A stretch of 64,000 bases of DNA from Neckera pumila (taxonomy: Eukaryota; Streptophyta; Bryopsida; Hypnales; Neckeraceae), in assembly GCA_963969595.1 (NCBI GenBank), contig OZ018409.1:39631282-39695281 (forward strand), in the 5' to 3' direction. The notes beneath the pieces were generated by a model. That model was not told the DNA's origin. It was given only the letters and a program-made list of their open reading frames with translations, and searched no databases. Of this stretch, positions 47,635-59,205 are shown one piece after another; position 1 is the stretch's first letter; each line of letters opens with the position of its first letter. The position numbers were made by a program, and so were the translations under genes.

Positions 47635-47922
47635 GTCTATTCTAAAATCGACCAAGCTCTAAAACCGATTATGATATAGAAGTACATTTTGCTTTCTTCA
47701 ATGTAATGAAAGTGTACATTTCAGCAAAGTGGTCGCTTTTAATGACCATTGCATTTCAACTTCAAAAATTCATAACTAATTCCACAAAGATTCAAAAAAT
47801 ATATAACGACTTGGATTAAATTCCCATTCCATTTTCCTTCCTACCAAAAATTTACTGAAAATTGTTTAGCTTCCCCCAAAAGGCAATCAGCTCATAACTT
47901 AACTTAGAGCAGACTACCTTAG
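47635..47922. mobile_element. Probable MITE family 2 copy
   Basis: Left end TTAGTCTATTCTAAAATCGA, right end TTAGAGCAGACTACCTT. The interior (in inverse orientation) shares CTTCAAAAATTCATAACTAA and CAAAAAATATAT with the elements at 33722 and 37564. Confidence 0.45.
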
Positions 47923-48295
47923 CCACGTCAGATCTCGAAATGCCAACTCAGTATTTCTCTTTATTATTCACCTACGTGGCATATTACAAGGCCCACCCTC
48001 ACTGGCGGACAAAGGCAAGCAGCTTCTTCCTCTTCCTCTCTCTTGATTGCTGTCCTGTTGTTTGCATTTTCCTCGTTGCACTCGTTGCAAGGATTGAAGG
48101 AGACGAGTTAGCAGCAAATTTTGTGTGGAAATTGCGAGGCTCGCTAATTAACGGACAGTGCGCTATGGAAAGCTGTCAATTCTGCAAAAAATTATAGTGT
48201 TTTTTTGCTGCGGAAATTCGGTTTGCCTTGTGCTGAAATGCGTGATCAGGACTTGTAAATTGATTATACCGTGCATTTTCAGGTATGTGCGAATT

Positions 48296-48888
48296 GACGA
48301 TAAGTTCTAGCGCTGTCGTGTTACCGTGTTGATGCATTTCTTCTCCTACTCCTTTTGCGTACACTCAACTTGCTTTCTTAGAAATTAGGTCGTGAAATTT
48401 GATGGGAGCTTAAGCTACTTCGGGAGCCTTGTTTTTTTAGATTTTGATCGATGTATAGCAGACATGGTGAACGTGCTTGTGTACCCATTGGAGGGTTTAT
48501 CGTAGTTGATGATAAGTTCTAGCCCTCTGGCGCTGAAACTATACTCCTACTCTTCCTTTGCGTTCAGTCAGCTTGCCTCTCAGAATTTAGGTCGTGAATT
48601 TCGATGTGAGCTTGTGTTTAAAGTTTTCACTGACGTATAGCGGTTTGAATTACATGCTTGGGTACCGATTGGGAAGTCATCGTTGTTGACGATGAGTTAT
48701 TGCGCTTTTGGTGTTACCTTATTGGCGCACTTCTTCTCCTACAGTTACTTTGCTTACGCTCATGTGCCAGCTCTCTTTTGTAGGAATTTAATTCGTGAAT
48801 TTCGATGTGAGCTTAAGCTACCTCAGGAGGCTTGTTTTTAGGATTTAGTTGATGAGCAGACATTGTGATATGCTTGTGTGCATTTGAG
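48296..48888. repeat. Three diverged tandem repeats in the ERMP1 leader region
   Basis: Units of about 180-210 bp start near 48296, 48508 and 48688 (GAYGATAAGTTCTAGC-like). They share CTTCTCCTACT, TAGGTCGTGAATTTCGATGTGAGCTT and GCTTGTGT. They end about 200 bp before the ATG. Confidence 0.75.
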
Positions 48889-49096
48889 TAAGCTTGCTTG
48901 TGTACTTGACAGGATTGCACTAGGAGGCGGGAGCTTTGAAGCATGGCTGTCTGCAGATGTACTTTGAGCCCTACATCTGATTTGCGATTAGCACAAGATC
49001 ATCATCGGTATTGACATTCATCGGCACAGCTTATTCAGCAGTGGTTGCTGCCGCAGCTCCGGGTATGCAGCTCGAGCTGTAGTCTCTTTCTAGGCT

Positions 49097-51844
49097 ATGT
49101 CTTCTGCTACCAAGATGTTGCGAAAGAAGAACCCCAAGCCTGTTGATTCCGGTCTCATGGCTTTGGGCGACAATGGAGAGGAAGCACCCAACCACGACTC
49201 ATCACGCGCAGATGTTGATGACGAGAAGAAGAAGAATTACGTTTCCGTTGCGGTGAAAACTCCCGCGAAGAACGCCGTGAAGCTCAGCCTGGGCGGGCTC
49301 CTCGTGCTCACCCTGTTTTTCACTCCGTTGATCTGGCAAGCCAGGCGGTACATGTACCAGAAGCATGTCGTGCCGTTGCCGGAATCAGCGCCGCTGAATA
49401 AATTTTCGCAAGAGAGGGCCATGAACCACATCCGAGCGCTCGCGGTCGACATAACCGGCCGCCAGGAGTCCACCTCCGGTCTTGAGCAATCGTTCACTTA
49501 CGTCTACGGCGTGATCAACGACCTAAGAGCGCGAGCGAGCTCGGATCTCACCGTGGAGATTGACGACGCGCGGGTGGATGGCTCTTTCAATTATCGCAAG
49601 TTCCTCGGCCACCCCGTGTCCAACACATACCAAAACCACCGCAACCTGGCCGTGAGGATTGCAAGGAAAGACGCTCAGGACGGGGAGGCCACAGTGTTGG
49701 TGAACGGACATCTGGACGGGCCTTTGGGATCTGCTGGAGCAGCCGACTGCGCGTCATGTGTGGCGAGCATGCTGGAAGTGATGAGGTATATTGTGGACAC
49801 AAACTGGCAACCTCCTGCTCCTCTGGTGTTTCTTTTCAATGGAGCGGAGGAAGTGTTTTGCTTGGGCGCGCACGGGTTTATCACTGCTCATCGGTGGAAA
49901 GACGCTCTCGGCGCTGTCATTAACATTGAAGCGTCGGGTGCAAGCGGACCAGATCTCGTAGTACAATCCGGCCCTGGGACTTGGCCTGCTAGGGTTTACG
50001 CCGAGAGTGCGGTCCATCCCATGGCCAACACCGTGGCACAAGATGTCATGCCTCTCATCCCTGGCGACACCGACTATCGTGTATTCACAAAGGATTTCGC
50101 TGACATTCCTGGCTTGGACATCATCTTTGTCCTGGAGGGCTATGTCTACCACACTGCTTACGACACGGCGGACCGTGTGTCCCGGGAGAGTTTGCAAGCG
50201 CGAGGGGAGAATCTCATTGCGTTACTGGAAGGATTCACCACTGCACCGGAGCTCAAAAACTCTTCAATGAGAGCTTTGCATCCCAATTCTACTGAAAAGA
50301 GACCTATCTTCTTTGATTTCTATGGCATTTTCATGATCAGCTACTCACAATCCGTGGCGCTGGCGTTGCATGCCTTGCCCCTGGTCTATGTGTTTCTAGT
50401 CCCGGGAATGGGCTCGGTCACTGACGGCGCACCTGCGACTGCCGCGGGTCGCATGAGATCCATTCTGAAAGGCGCCAGTTCGCAATTCGTTGGAGCCATT
50501 CTCAGCTTCATCTTGCCCGTAGCGCTGGCCATTCTCCGCCTCACGGTCTCCAAAGCAGCGATAACCTGGTTTGCCCATCCGTGGATATCCTATTTCATGT
50601 TTGTTCCTGTCTGCGTGGCGGGGTTTCTGATTCCGAAAGCAGGGCTCTACGAGAAGGCAATGACGGAGCAGCAGGAGAATGAGCTCGACTGGAGTGCTCA
50701 TTGGGGAGGCATCGCGCTGAACGCGGCGCTGGCTGTCTTGTACAGGTCTTTGGGGATCAGTATTGGCTACATGAACTTCTTCTGGGCCTTCTTCATGATC
50801 CCCGCACTCTCCATCATGCGCTGGTGCCAGAAACGGTTCGGGAAGGACTCGCTGGTGGCCTTCGCTGGGTACATTTTGCCTGGCGTGTTACCCGCGGGTT
50901 ACATGTGCTACTACTCAGGGATCACGCTCCAGCTCATTACGGAGAAGATGGGGATGAGCGGCACCTTTCCTCCAGCCATCTCCTTTTATATCGCCGATGT
51001 GATCCTCGCTGTGGTGTTCGGAATCTTCGCCGGTGCCACTGTGGGTCCATTGCTTCCTGTTCTTGCCAGGTGGATTGGCAGGCCTCCGGCGCTTCGCTTC
51101 CTCTTCTACGTGAGTATATGCTCAGCAATTCTTTCATCTCTGCTGTTCCCGTACTCCTTCCATGCGCCGAAAAGAGTCATTCTGACTCACGCGTACCAGA
51201 CGAATGGCGCAAGTGAAGTTCTGGGATCTGGGTACTCGTTTGCCACCATCGACCCCAACCCTATGGAGTTTGTGTGGCGGCATTCGCCTGGAGCTGTTCG
51301 TGCGCTGCACGTCGATCCCCAAGACGCGAGCTTGTCAAAGCCCAATCCCAATGTGTTCCTCGCTTTGTACCCGATCTCCACGCTCTTGACCTTATCCCCG
51401 GAGATTCCAACACCTCAAGCTGCGCCTGTGGCTACACCTCTGCCGTATATCATTGTCAGCGAAGAGCTTGCAATTCAAGCACAGACAGGGAATCGACGGC
51501 GAGTGCACCTGCAGGTTCACATGGGAGCACTGGACCAGGTCTGGGCTACAGTTATGAACATTACCGGCCGGCTTGCAAGCTGGTCCATGGTGGATGGGGA
51601 GCTTCCACATCCGGAGACCGAGGATCGGAATGGCGTTCCCTCTTACATTTGTCGTCTGTCTGGTAAGCCGCAAGGAGGCGTCTGGCACTTGTGGGTTGAG
51701 GCTGAAGGTCCTGAGAAGCTGAGAATAGAGCTTGCAGTGCTGGACCAGGTCGTGGATGAGAAGACAGCTCAACTTTCTAGAAGCTTCCCTCCCTGGGTGG
51801 CTATGGTGGCTGGCTCGACGTATATCTCGACTTACTCGGTCTAG
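49097..51844 (+). CDS. ERMP1-like endoplasmic reticulum M28 metallopeptidase
   Basis: An intronless 915-aa frame from the ATG at 49097, close to human ERMP1 (904 aa). A basic, soluble N-terminus is followed by a membrane anchor (LGGLLVLTLFFTPLIW). Then comes a lumenal M28 zinc aminopeptidase domain. Candidate zinc ligands follow the M28 order: H205 in NGHLDG, D217 in AADCAS, E251-E252 in NGAEEVFCLGAHGF (general base plus ligand), E278 in NIEASGASG, and H352 in GYVYHTAYD. About eight membrane spans fill residues 400-690. A lumenal C-terminal domain of about 220 residues ends the protein. Human ERMP1 acts in ER quality control; the plant substrate is unknown. In the usual M28 SDD motif the second position is Cys here (ADC), while the bridging Asp remains. 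Lack of introns contrasts with all neighbours except the CGR1-like gene. Confidence 0.92.
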   Translation: MSSATKMLRKKNPKPVDSGLMALGDNGEEAPNHDSSRADVDDEKKKNYVSVAVKTPAKNAVKLSLGGLLVLTLFFTPLIWQARRYMYQKHVVPLPESAPLNKFSQERAMNHIRALAVDITGRQESTSGLEQSFTYVYGVINDLRARASSDLTVEIDDARVDGSFNYRKFLGHPVSNTYQNHRNLAVRIARKDAQDGEATVLVNGHLDGPLGSAGAADCASCVASMLEVMRYIVDTNWQPPAPLVFLFNGAEEVFCLGAHGFITAHRWKDALGAVINIEASGASGPDLVVQSGPGTWPARVYAESAVHPMANTVAQDVMPLIPGDTDYRVFTKDFADIPGLDIIFVLEGYVYHTAYDTADRVSRESLQARGENLIALLEGFTTAPELKNSSMRALHPNSTEKRPIFFDFYGIFMISYSQSVALALHALPLVYVFLVPGMGSVTDGAPATAAGRMRSILKGASSQFVGAILSFILPVALAILRLTVSKAAITWFAHPWISYFMFVPVCVAGFLIPKAGLYEKAMTEQQENELDWSAHWGGIALNAALAVLYRSLGISIGYMNFFWAFFMIPALSIMRWCQKRFGKDSLVAFAGYILPGVLPAGYMCYYSGITLQLITEKMGMSGTFPPAISFYIADVILAVVFGIFAGATVGPLLPVLARWIGRPPALRFLFYVSICSAILSSLLFPYSFHAPKRVILTHAYQTNGASEVLGSGYSFATIDPNPMEFVWRHSPGAVRALHVDPQDASLSKPNPNVFLALYPISTLLTLSPEIPTPQAAPVATPLPYIIVSEELAIQAQTGNRRRVHLQVHMGALDQVWATVMNITGRLASWSMVDGELPHPETEDRNGVPSYICRLSGKPQGGVWHLWVEAEGPEKLRIELAVLDQVVDEKTAQLSRSFPPWVAMVAGSTYISTYSV

Positions 51845-52343
51845 ACCCATCCGTAGGCAATGTGCAGAGCAGACCCGTTTTGGGGGGTTAGAGAATATCT
51901 TGCCAATTCTACTGTTTTTAAGTTAGATACCTAGATATGAATCGATTATTTATACTTCGACCAATGCTCTTAATTTTTGAGGTTGACCAGGATAGACAAA
52001 GGTCATCATAGTTGATTACAGCAACATTCTTTTGCGCTTCTTAAAACATTTTACGGTGTAAACCGTTTCCATTTCTCACTTAAATGATTTGATATTGATG
52101 TAGACAGAATTGAGTAATAATATGCAATGAGATCATTTACTCATTTCTAATTGAGTGTCTCTTGAAGTGGACGATTGACTTTGTTTTGTATATTTTGGTG
52201 TACATGAATAAAAGCCATACAGGTCAGTTTCTGCTTCGAAAATTCTGAGAGCAAGCTGCATGTTTGGTTTACACAAGCCTTTTATTGCTTGATTTCTTTT
52301 CAGCAGTTCTGTTTCTGAATGGTGCCTAATGTGCCGCATTGTA
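51845..52343. other. Convergent 3' region between ERMP1-like and ABCG genes
   Basis: AT-rich, 3' UTR-like on both strands; no gene seen. Confidence 0.6.
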
Positions 52344-55300
52344 TCATATTCTGTGGAGACTGATGTAGGACAAGAGACGGTATCCGATGGCCATGAGAAG
52401 CAGCATCCAAGCTTCCTGGACTCCTGAGTTTAGCTTGACATGATGCAGTGCTGGAGATGTTGCAATGGACTCACATTCTGTTGCGCAGTTGTATGTCTGG
52501 TCTGGCGAGTATTGGATCTTCTGGAGAAGGTGGAAGCTGTAGTAGACGAAGGACAGGTACTTCACCCACTTCATGAACGGCGGCATCTTCTGCAATTGGA
52601 CACCGTCTCAGTCTGTGAGTTCATGTTCCCTCATTGCTGAATTGAAAAATGCATATCAGACTACACTCTTCAGTCTGCCTAGTGTGAGCCAATTAATTTT
52701 GAGCACTTTTTTACTGTACCATTCATTTTTCATCCACCTATTTAGAATCTAATTGCTGGATTGCTCGATGACAACACTGTTCGCACTCCTATGCGTCAAT
52801 GATAGGAAAGGTGTCCCTCTTATCCAGAATCTACTCGAATTAGACAGAGCAGTACAGTAGCTACAGACCAGAATCATTCGTACATTCTTGAAAGGGACCC
52901 TTGAATTCCAGGATGAATTGGGGTATCTAAGATGCATCATGTATCTTTGGCATTTTCTTTCTTTCTTTCTTTGGCTCAGATCCTCTGATATTTTGAGTTA
53001 AAGAATGAAAGGGTTGGCACTTCGCCCGCTATTTTAATTAGTCATTGCCAACCACATTAAAAGGGTGGGCAGTCAGTACTGCTTTAGCTTGTTATGTTAT
53101 GTCGACAAGTGTTTTTCGGGGATTTATTTTCCAAAATCGAGTTCAAAAGTTTCGGGCTTAGGGTAGTACTTGAACGTAGTATCCTCCAGCAAGGAGGAAC
53201 ACGAGGAGGAAGAGCGATGCGACCACCCCTGCCGATTTCAAGCTCAATGTCGCAGCTCCAAACATCTCTCCAAAGCCCTGCGAAGGTAAGGATTCCACCA
53301 ATTGATTATTATCAGAAGGTTGGATGAGGCTTGACGATAGAATCACATGCCGGCATTCTTGAGGAGTTTCCTCATCACCGTGGGAATCAAGGAGTAGTGA
53401 GCCAAGAAAAGGGATCCAGATTTTTCTTGAGCACTTGTTATGTTTCAATGACGGGCATTGGAAACAGTACAATCATTTATTCCCTTTCATCCAGTCCTTG
53501 GTCCTTTGCATGTGTTTCCTCTGACATGCCTGGCAATGGAACTAATTGCTTTCAAAAATGAACCAGTTGCTCAACATTTTGGTGCTACAGATTCATTTTG
53601 TGCTACAACCGACAGGAGCTATGTACTTCTCTACTATGTTACACAGTCTTGTTTGAAACAGGCTGAGAGTTTGAAGGACATGCCTGACCCGTGATGCCGA
53701 TTAGGAACGTGGCAAGCAGGGTGTAGAGGAAAGCCTCTAGGCTTCTTCGCAGATTCGTCATGAAATAGATGATAGCTAAGAAGAGAGTAGGGTAGACAAG
53801 CTGAGCCAGACCGTCTGAGATTGTACTGCTCAAGTAATACGCACTTAATCTGTACATGTCGGCCGCTCTCTCCTTGGCCAGGTACTGCCGCTCCATGGGA
53901 AAGGTCATCAGGGTGGTCCACATGGAGAATGTGGTCCAGAAAATGCAGATGTAGAAGAGCAGCCCCTGTTGGTCTTGGATGTCGGCGTTGGTGTCGAGCT
54001 TCCCCTGCCACCAGAGCAGGCCCAGTAGCAATGCCACCCCTATTGCCTGCATTGACTGGGATTCATTGTTATTGTATAGAATTACCTTAAGGTGAGAGAA
54101 GATTCTTTTTTTGAAGATTAGACGTTGCAGTTGCAGTTGCAGTTTTAGGGTTTAGGCTTTAGGATATGAAAAGCGTTGACCTGTATGAATTTCAGCGGGC
54201 TGAAGTAGTCCTTGCGACGCTCCGTCCACGTGCGTTTGAAGAGGATGAGAAACTGACTGACCCAGGAGGATGTCCACTCTTTCTTTCCTTTGGTGGCTTG
54301 TCCGAGGTCATTGGAGATTGGAGGTAGCTTTTGCTGGGATTGTTTCTCCAACGGCTCCATTAAGGATTTGTAATTCCTCTTCAGGTACTGAGTCAACCCA
54401 CATATAGAATTCGGAATGAAAATGTCATCATCGTGCAGATGCCAATGACCGGTCACATATGACTTAGCACTAGTTTCTTACAGGGTACAACTGAAAACTC
54501 ATTATTTTGGAAATGCTGAACACTAATGAAGTTGGCTCCCAGGTACAACAAGAAAATTAAGGTTCTTTGGAAAAAGTTGTGACCTTTCTCAATTTGAGTT
54601 CACATAGGTTTGTAGCTACTATGAGATAACGCCTTTGCCCTTCACCGGACAGTTCAGTGTGCCTCTTATTTTCTGTATTCACTGGCCATTTTCTCTTATT
54701 CACCGGACAGTTCAATATGCCTGGTTTGTTGTTCGGTTATTGGTAGTTTCCGTTCATTGGCATGTGTACGATACTCTTTTATAGAATCCACTCCTAGACG
54801 TATTCTAGAATTCCTAGCTGCTGTACAATTGGTTGAGTGTATTTTAGAAACTATCTTCAAATGGCATTACAGTTGACAGGGTTTTAGTGCGGCTAGGTTT
54901 TCGAGACTACTTCTAAGTGATTTTCTACTAGTGTTCGTTGAAGCAAGTGCATACATAGAACTTGGAAGGGCGTTGGACAGATCTGCGTACGTACCTCGAG
55001 AATAATCTCTCGCTGAGATTCAGCCTCTTCAATTTGAAATTGTGAATTTGGCTGGTTTCTTCTTTGCCCGCTGTCGAGATCTTCTGGCACCGTGATGTCA
55101 CTTGTCACGCCGCTGGCCAGGTCCAGAAGAAACTCAGCCGGGTTCATTGCCAGTTGAGGTGCAATGCTGAGAGCGTCGAAGTACTCCATGGCTTCACTGG
55201 CATACCCAGAGTAGACAGGATGACCTTCCGAAAGCAGGACGAGTTTGTCGAACATGTGAAACATGCGGCTCGATGGCTGGTGTATTGTTGTCACAATCAC

Positions 55301-58300
55301 CCTGCCAGCCTGCATCAAGGATTGTATCGTTAACCCCTGGGCCTACTGTTTTCTTTTTAGCAATTTTGAGTGAGTCATATAGGTATTTCCTTTTGGTCTT
55401 TAATTTTTGTTTTTGACTGACATTTGCAAAGTTCTTCACGGATGCTGGTGATACAAAATTTGACCCCAGTATGGTTCTAAAATTTTCAATCAAGTTGGTC
55501 ACATTGAAACGGTGATTTAAGACCTTCGTCCAGCAGGGCTTGATCATGTGCTTCAAATCGATGATCCTCATTTCATGACTTTTATGTTCTGCTTTGCAGG
55601 TCGACCCAAATCATACCAGGGCGTTGTTTTGAAGCACATGAAGTATTTTGAGCGCAGTGGTGGAGTCGAGGCCGGAGGTGGGCTCGTCCAGGAATAGCAG
55701 AGAAGGGTCAACAAGAATTTCGTAGCCAATGCTGGTCCGTTTTCTCTCCCCCCCTGAAACTCCTCGTACAAATGGCCCTCCTATGCTTGTGTTTTGACAG
55801 CTGCTGGGGAATTAAACAATCAGTACCTACATATGAAGTTGATGAAGTCCTTGACGACTTAGAGGAAAACTAGAGGAAAGGCAATGAAGTGGAAGCATGT
55901 CATTGCTTTCTTAGAGCTTGTAGCTACCACATTTGAAAGGCGAGTCGTTTTTTTCGTTCATGCGTGCTTCAGACATCATATGTGGCACATCAAAGATGAC
56001 ACAGCAATGAAGAAACAAGTGTTCATAGCTTAGAAATCCATGACATGAGGAAAACGAAGAAGTTTTCATGCCATGTGCACAGGCGTCTGCCTGTCTCTGC
56101 TGTTGTGGTAACACCCTTACTTAAAGAATTTGAGCTCATTGTTGTTGACGGATTGCAGATTAGGTACTTCACCTCTCAAGGCCAAGTTCTTGTAGCACAT
56201 CGTCAGCTCGCTGAATTTTCTGCACGTGGCTCATGGAGTTGGGCAACCTCAAGAGAGCGGCAAACACCAAAGACTCCCTTACTGTGAGCGTTGGAAACAG
56301 GACGTCGTCTTGCGTCACAAACCCCATCCTGGGCAGAAAAAAAAAATCCATGTCACATGACATACAAAACTCGTGCTTGCTTGTGGGAGAGTTGGCGTCT
56401 GTATGTCAGTCATGGACTAGAATAATGCTCAAGAGCGGGGAGCCTGAAGACCATTATCAGACATCAGGTAACTACACCTAAATGCCTCTAAATAAGCAAT
56501 TGAGCATTGTTCCTATTATTGCACTGGCTAGTTTTTGGGCGGATCTTGTTGGAAGTTAAAAGAACATTTTAGATTCCCTTCTTATGCAATTTTTGGACAC
56601 TGTATGAATAAACTATGAATTTCTTACAGATTGTTGGAACTGAGTGTACCCAGAAGTGACCCTAGCCTCTCTTGAAATAGAGACAGCACATTTTTAGGCA
56701 AGAACCGCAAGGGTTGGTTTAGGTCAAAATTAAGTGCAGTTACCTTAATGCCAAGTCATGCTCTTAATGTGCTCAATGTAGAACAATTTTGCTCTTTTTT
56801 GGTTGATCTAAGGACTTAGAATGAGAGGAATAATTGATTATTATCCTCTTCTAACAACTAGCCAATGAGACATGGACACGGTGGGGCAATGGAACATTGG
56901 AGCTAACATTATTCGGCCTATACCTTCTCTTGAGAGCGCTCGTGTAAGGCCGACTGTTGTAAGTAACTCGACCAGCCAAATTCTTGTGATGAAGATTCAA
57001 GCGTCCTCCCAAAACGTTGAGAAGCGTCGTCTTGCCACTTCCACTGGCACCCATCAAGGCCAGCATCTCCCCAGGCGCCACGGAAGCTGTGATGCCCTTG
57101 AGGATGCATTTTTCAGGTGGATTAGAATGGCGTACCTTCGCCATGGATTGCACAAGGTGAGTCCTCCATGATTGCGCCATTGGCTTCAGCTCCACTTTGT
57201 AACTCACATCCTCAAACTATAAAGATAGGATTTGGTAGAGTTAGCTTGACTTGCAAATTAGCTTGGTTAACTTGCAAATTTGGTAGAGTTAGCTTGAAAA
57301 TTAGCTTGGTTACAAGAGTCTACCTCAAAAAGACACTTCATGACACTCCAATAGACACGTCATTCACATATTCATATCGTAACATTCTTGAATATTCATC
57401 AACAATCCCGCTTATAATTGTTGTATTGTAGGTGCTTGCATCTTGAAGTAGAAAGAGACTTAGCATGGTGAGTGGGTTCATGAATGTTATGGTAATCTTG
57501 AGTACAATGTTTTTTGTAATCCTCATTGATTGAAAAATTAAAAAATCCTATTTGACAATCTCAGGATGCAACTCTTTCTATAACCAATGTCACAAGTCTA
57601 CGAGACTTTAAAATCTAGTGATCCCATTTATAGTCACACTATAGATGCTTGCATCTTGAAGTAGAGAGAGACTTAGGATAGTGATTGAATGTTATGGTAA
57701 TCTTGAGTACTGACAATCTTTTTTGTAATCCTCCTTGACTAAAAATTTCAAAGATCCTATTGGACAATCTCAGGATGCTACTTCTTCTGTAACCACAAGT
57801 CACGACTCTATTAGACCTTCTTTAGAGTGAAAGATCCCAACATGCTACTATTACTTGAAACTCATGTCTTATTTTCATTGGCAGGGTATTAGAATTTTAA
57901 ACCACTACTTAAGTCTCTCTATTTTGACAATGAAATATAAGCAAATTTGACAGTTTTTTTGTTGTGGAGCCTCTTGCCTTCAAGATGATAGGAAGCGGTG
58001 TCGTCGCTGCTACACCAACGGTGGATTCCCCGTTCACCGGATTGATTCGGAACTGCTCATTATCAGTTAGGTCCGAGTTGCTAGAATTGGGGTGGTGGTC
58101 GTAGCGGTGATGATGATAGTGTTCGTTCATGTTGTCCTCAATCTCTACCAAGCAATCAAATCAATCAATAGTCGAGTGAGCAGTCAATCATAATGAAATT
58201 CTTGGCACTATTGCTTGGAATTTTCATGATATCGAGAAAGTACAGTCCGAACTAATCATGCCAGGCCGGTGGACTGAAATTGGTGCTGCTTGCCTCTACT

Positions 58301-58684
58301 GACAATCATGCCCCAAATGCTGGAAAAGGCACGCTATAAAAAAAAATTAGTAAGACGTTTTGGGTGATAGGATTTTCTTCCAGATCCTTGATTTCGTAGT
58401 TCGTAAGTAGTACCAGGATTGAACCGGAGTTGGGGCATCATTCCAGACTCCGGGATATGGAAGCTTGTGGACATGTAACGCAACACCTCCCGATGATCAG
58501 CTAGTTCCCTTTCGCCATCAACTTTGATTTGCACTTCATGCTGAAGCCGGTGTCCATCGCCTCGACTTCCTTCTTCACCAGCTCCTAGACTCTGCACGCC
58601 ATGAAACTTTGGTGTTGCATCTGTACTTGGCGCTTTGTAGGTGCGTCGACTCATACTCTTCATGTACTCCGTGTCTCGCGTCAT
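52344..58684 (-). CDS. ABCG half-transporter (white-brown complex subfamily)
   Basis: Exons, gene order: 58414-58684, 57978-58144, 56924-57216, 56173-56328, 55617-55800, 54995-55309, 54181-54387, 53684-54046, 53170-53277, 52344-52589: 2310 nt, 769 aa, all phases exact. The ATP-binding domain comes first: Walker [11 protein letters not shown]-loop MGFVTQDD, signature [12 protein letters not shown], Walker [15 protein letters not shown]-loop TTIHQPSS. Six membrane spans follow ([45 protein letters not shown] and others), ending in [21 protein letters not shown] and a final span. Domain order and [15 protein letters not shown] resemble the plant ABCG21/22 clade. It would dimerise and export lipids, hormones or other metabolites; the substrate cannot be read. 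Two introns use GC donors (after 53684: CAG/GCATGT; after 57978: AAG/GCAAGA). The N-terminal exon is His/Asn/Ser-rich and poorly conserved. Confidence 0.93.
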
Positions 58685-59205
58685 GGTTGTACTAATGTAT
58701 GTACTATTGGACCACTTGGAATGGACGGGACTCCTGCAAGTGAAGATCGAAACGAGAAAATTAGAGCAGATGAAACGGTACTTGCTTTGTTGTTTTCAGG
58801 TTCGTGTAAACTCCAGCTGCAGTTGCAGCAAATTTGCAAAGTCTCGCGTCATGGTTTTACTAAATAATGTGTGTACTACTGGAGGACCTTGGAATGGACG
58901 GGACTCCTGCAAGTGAAGCTAGAAATTGAAGAGAAAATTAGAGCAAATGAAACGGTTCTAGATCGAGTGCTTGCTGTTTTCAGGTTCGTGTATGCTCCAG
59001 CTGCAGTTGCAGCAAATTTGAGTCTCGCATCATGGTTTTACTAATGTGCGTGTGTACTATTGGAGGACCTTGGAATGGACGGGACTACTGCAAGTGAAGC
59101 TAGAAATTAAAGAGAAAACTAGAGCAAATGAAACGGTACTAGATCGAGTGCTTGTCGAATTGTTTCAGGTTCGTGTCTGCTCCAGCTGCAGTTGCAGCAA
59201 ATTGT
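58671..59205 (-). repeat. Three tandem repeats spanning the ABCG start codon and leader
   Basis: Units of about 170-183 bp begin GTCTCGCRTCATGG at 58671, 58841 and 59022 and end with CTCCAGCTGCAGTTGCAGCAAATT. The ABCG start codon lies in the first unit. The two upstream units keep a minus-strand ATG at the same place, opening short frames of about 17-18 codons that stop before the real start. Confidence 0.88.

Larger units (their letters stand above)
45386..49096. other. Shared upstream region of the CGR1-like and ERMP1-like genes
   Basis: Divergent genes about 3.7 kb apart. The interval holds a CACTA-like element (45839-46021), a hairpin-repeat complex with a captured CGR1 fragment (46506-47500), a family 2 TIR element (about 47635-47922) and three diverged leader repeats (48296-48888). 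An 85-codon frame at 47940-48197 resembles nothing I know and probably lies in the ERMP1 leader. Confidence 0.6.
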
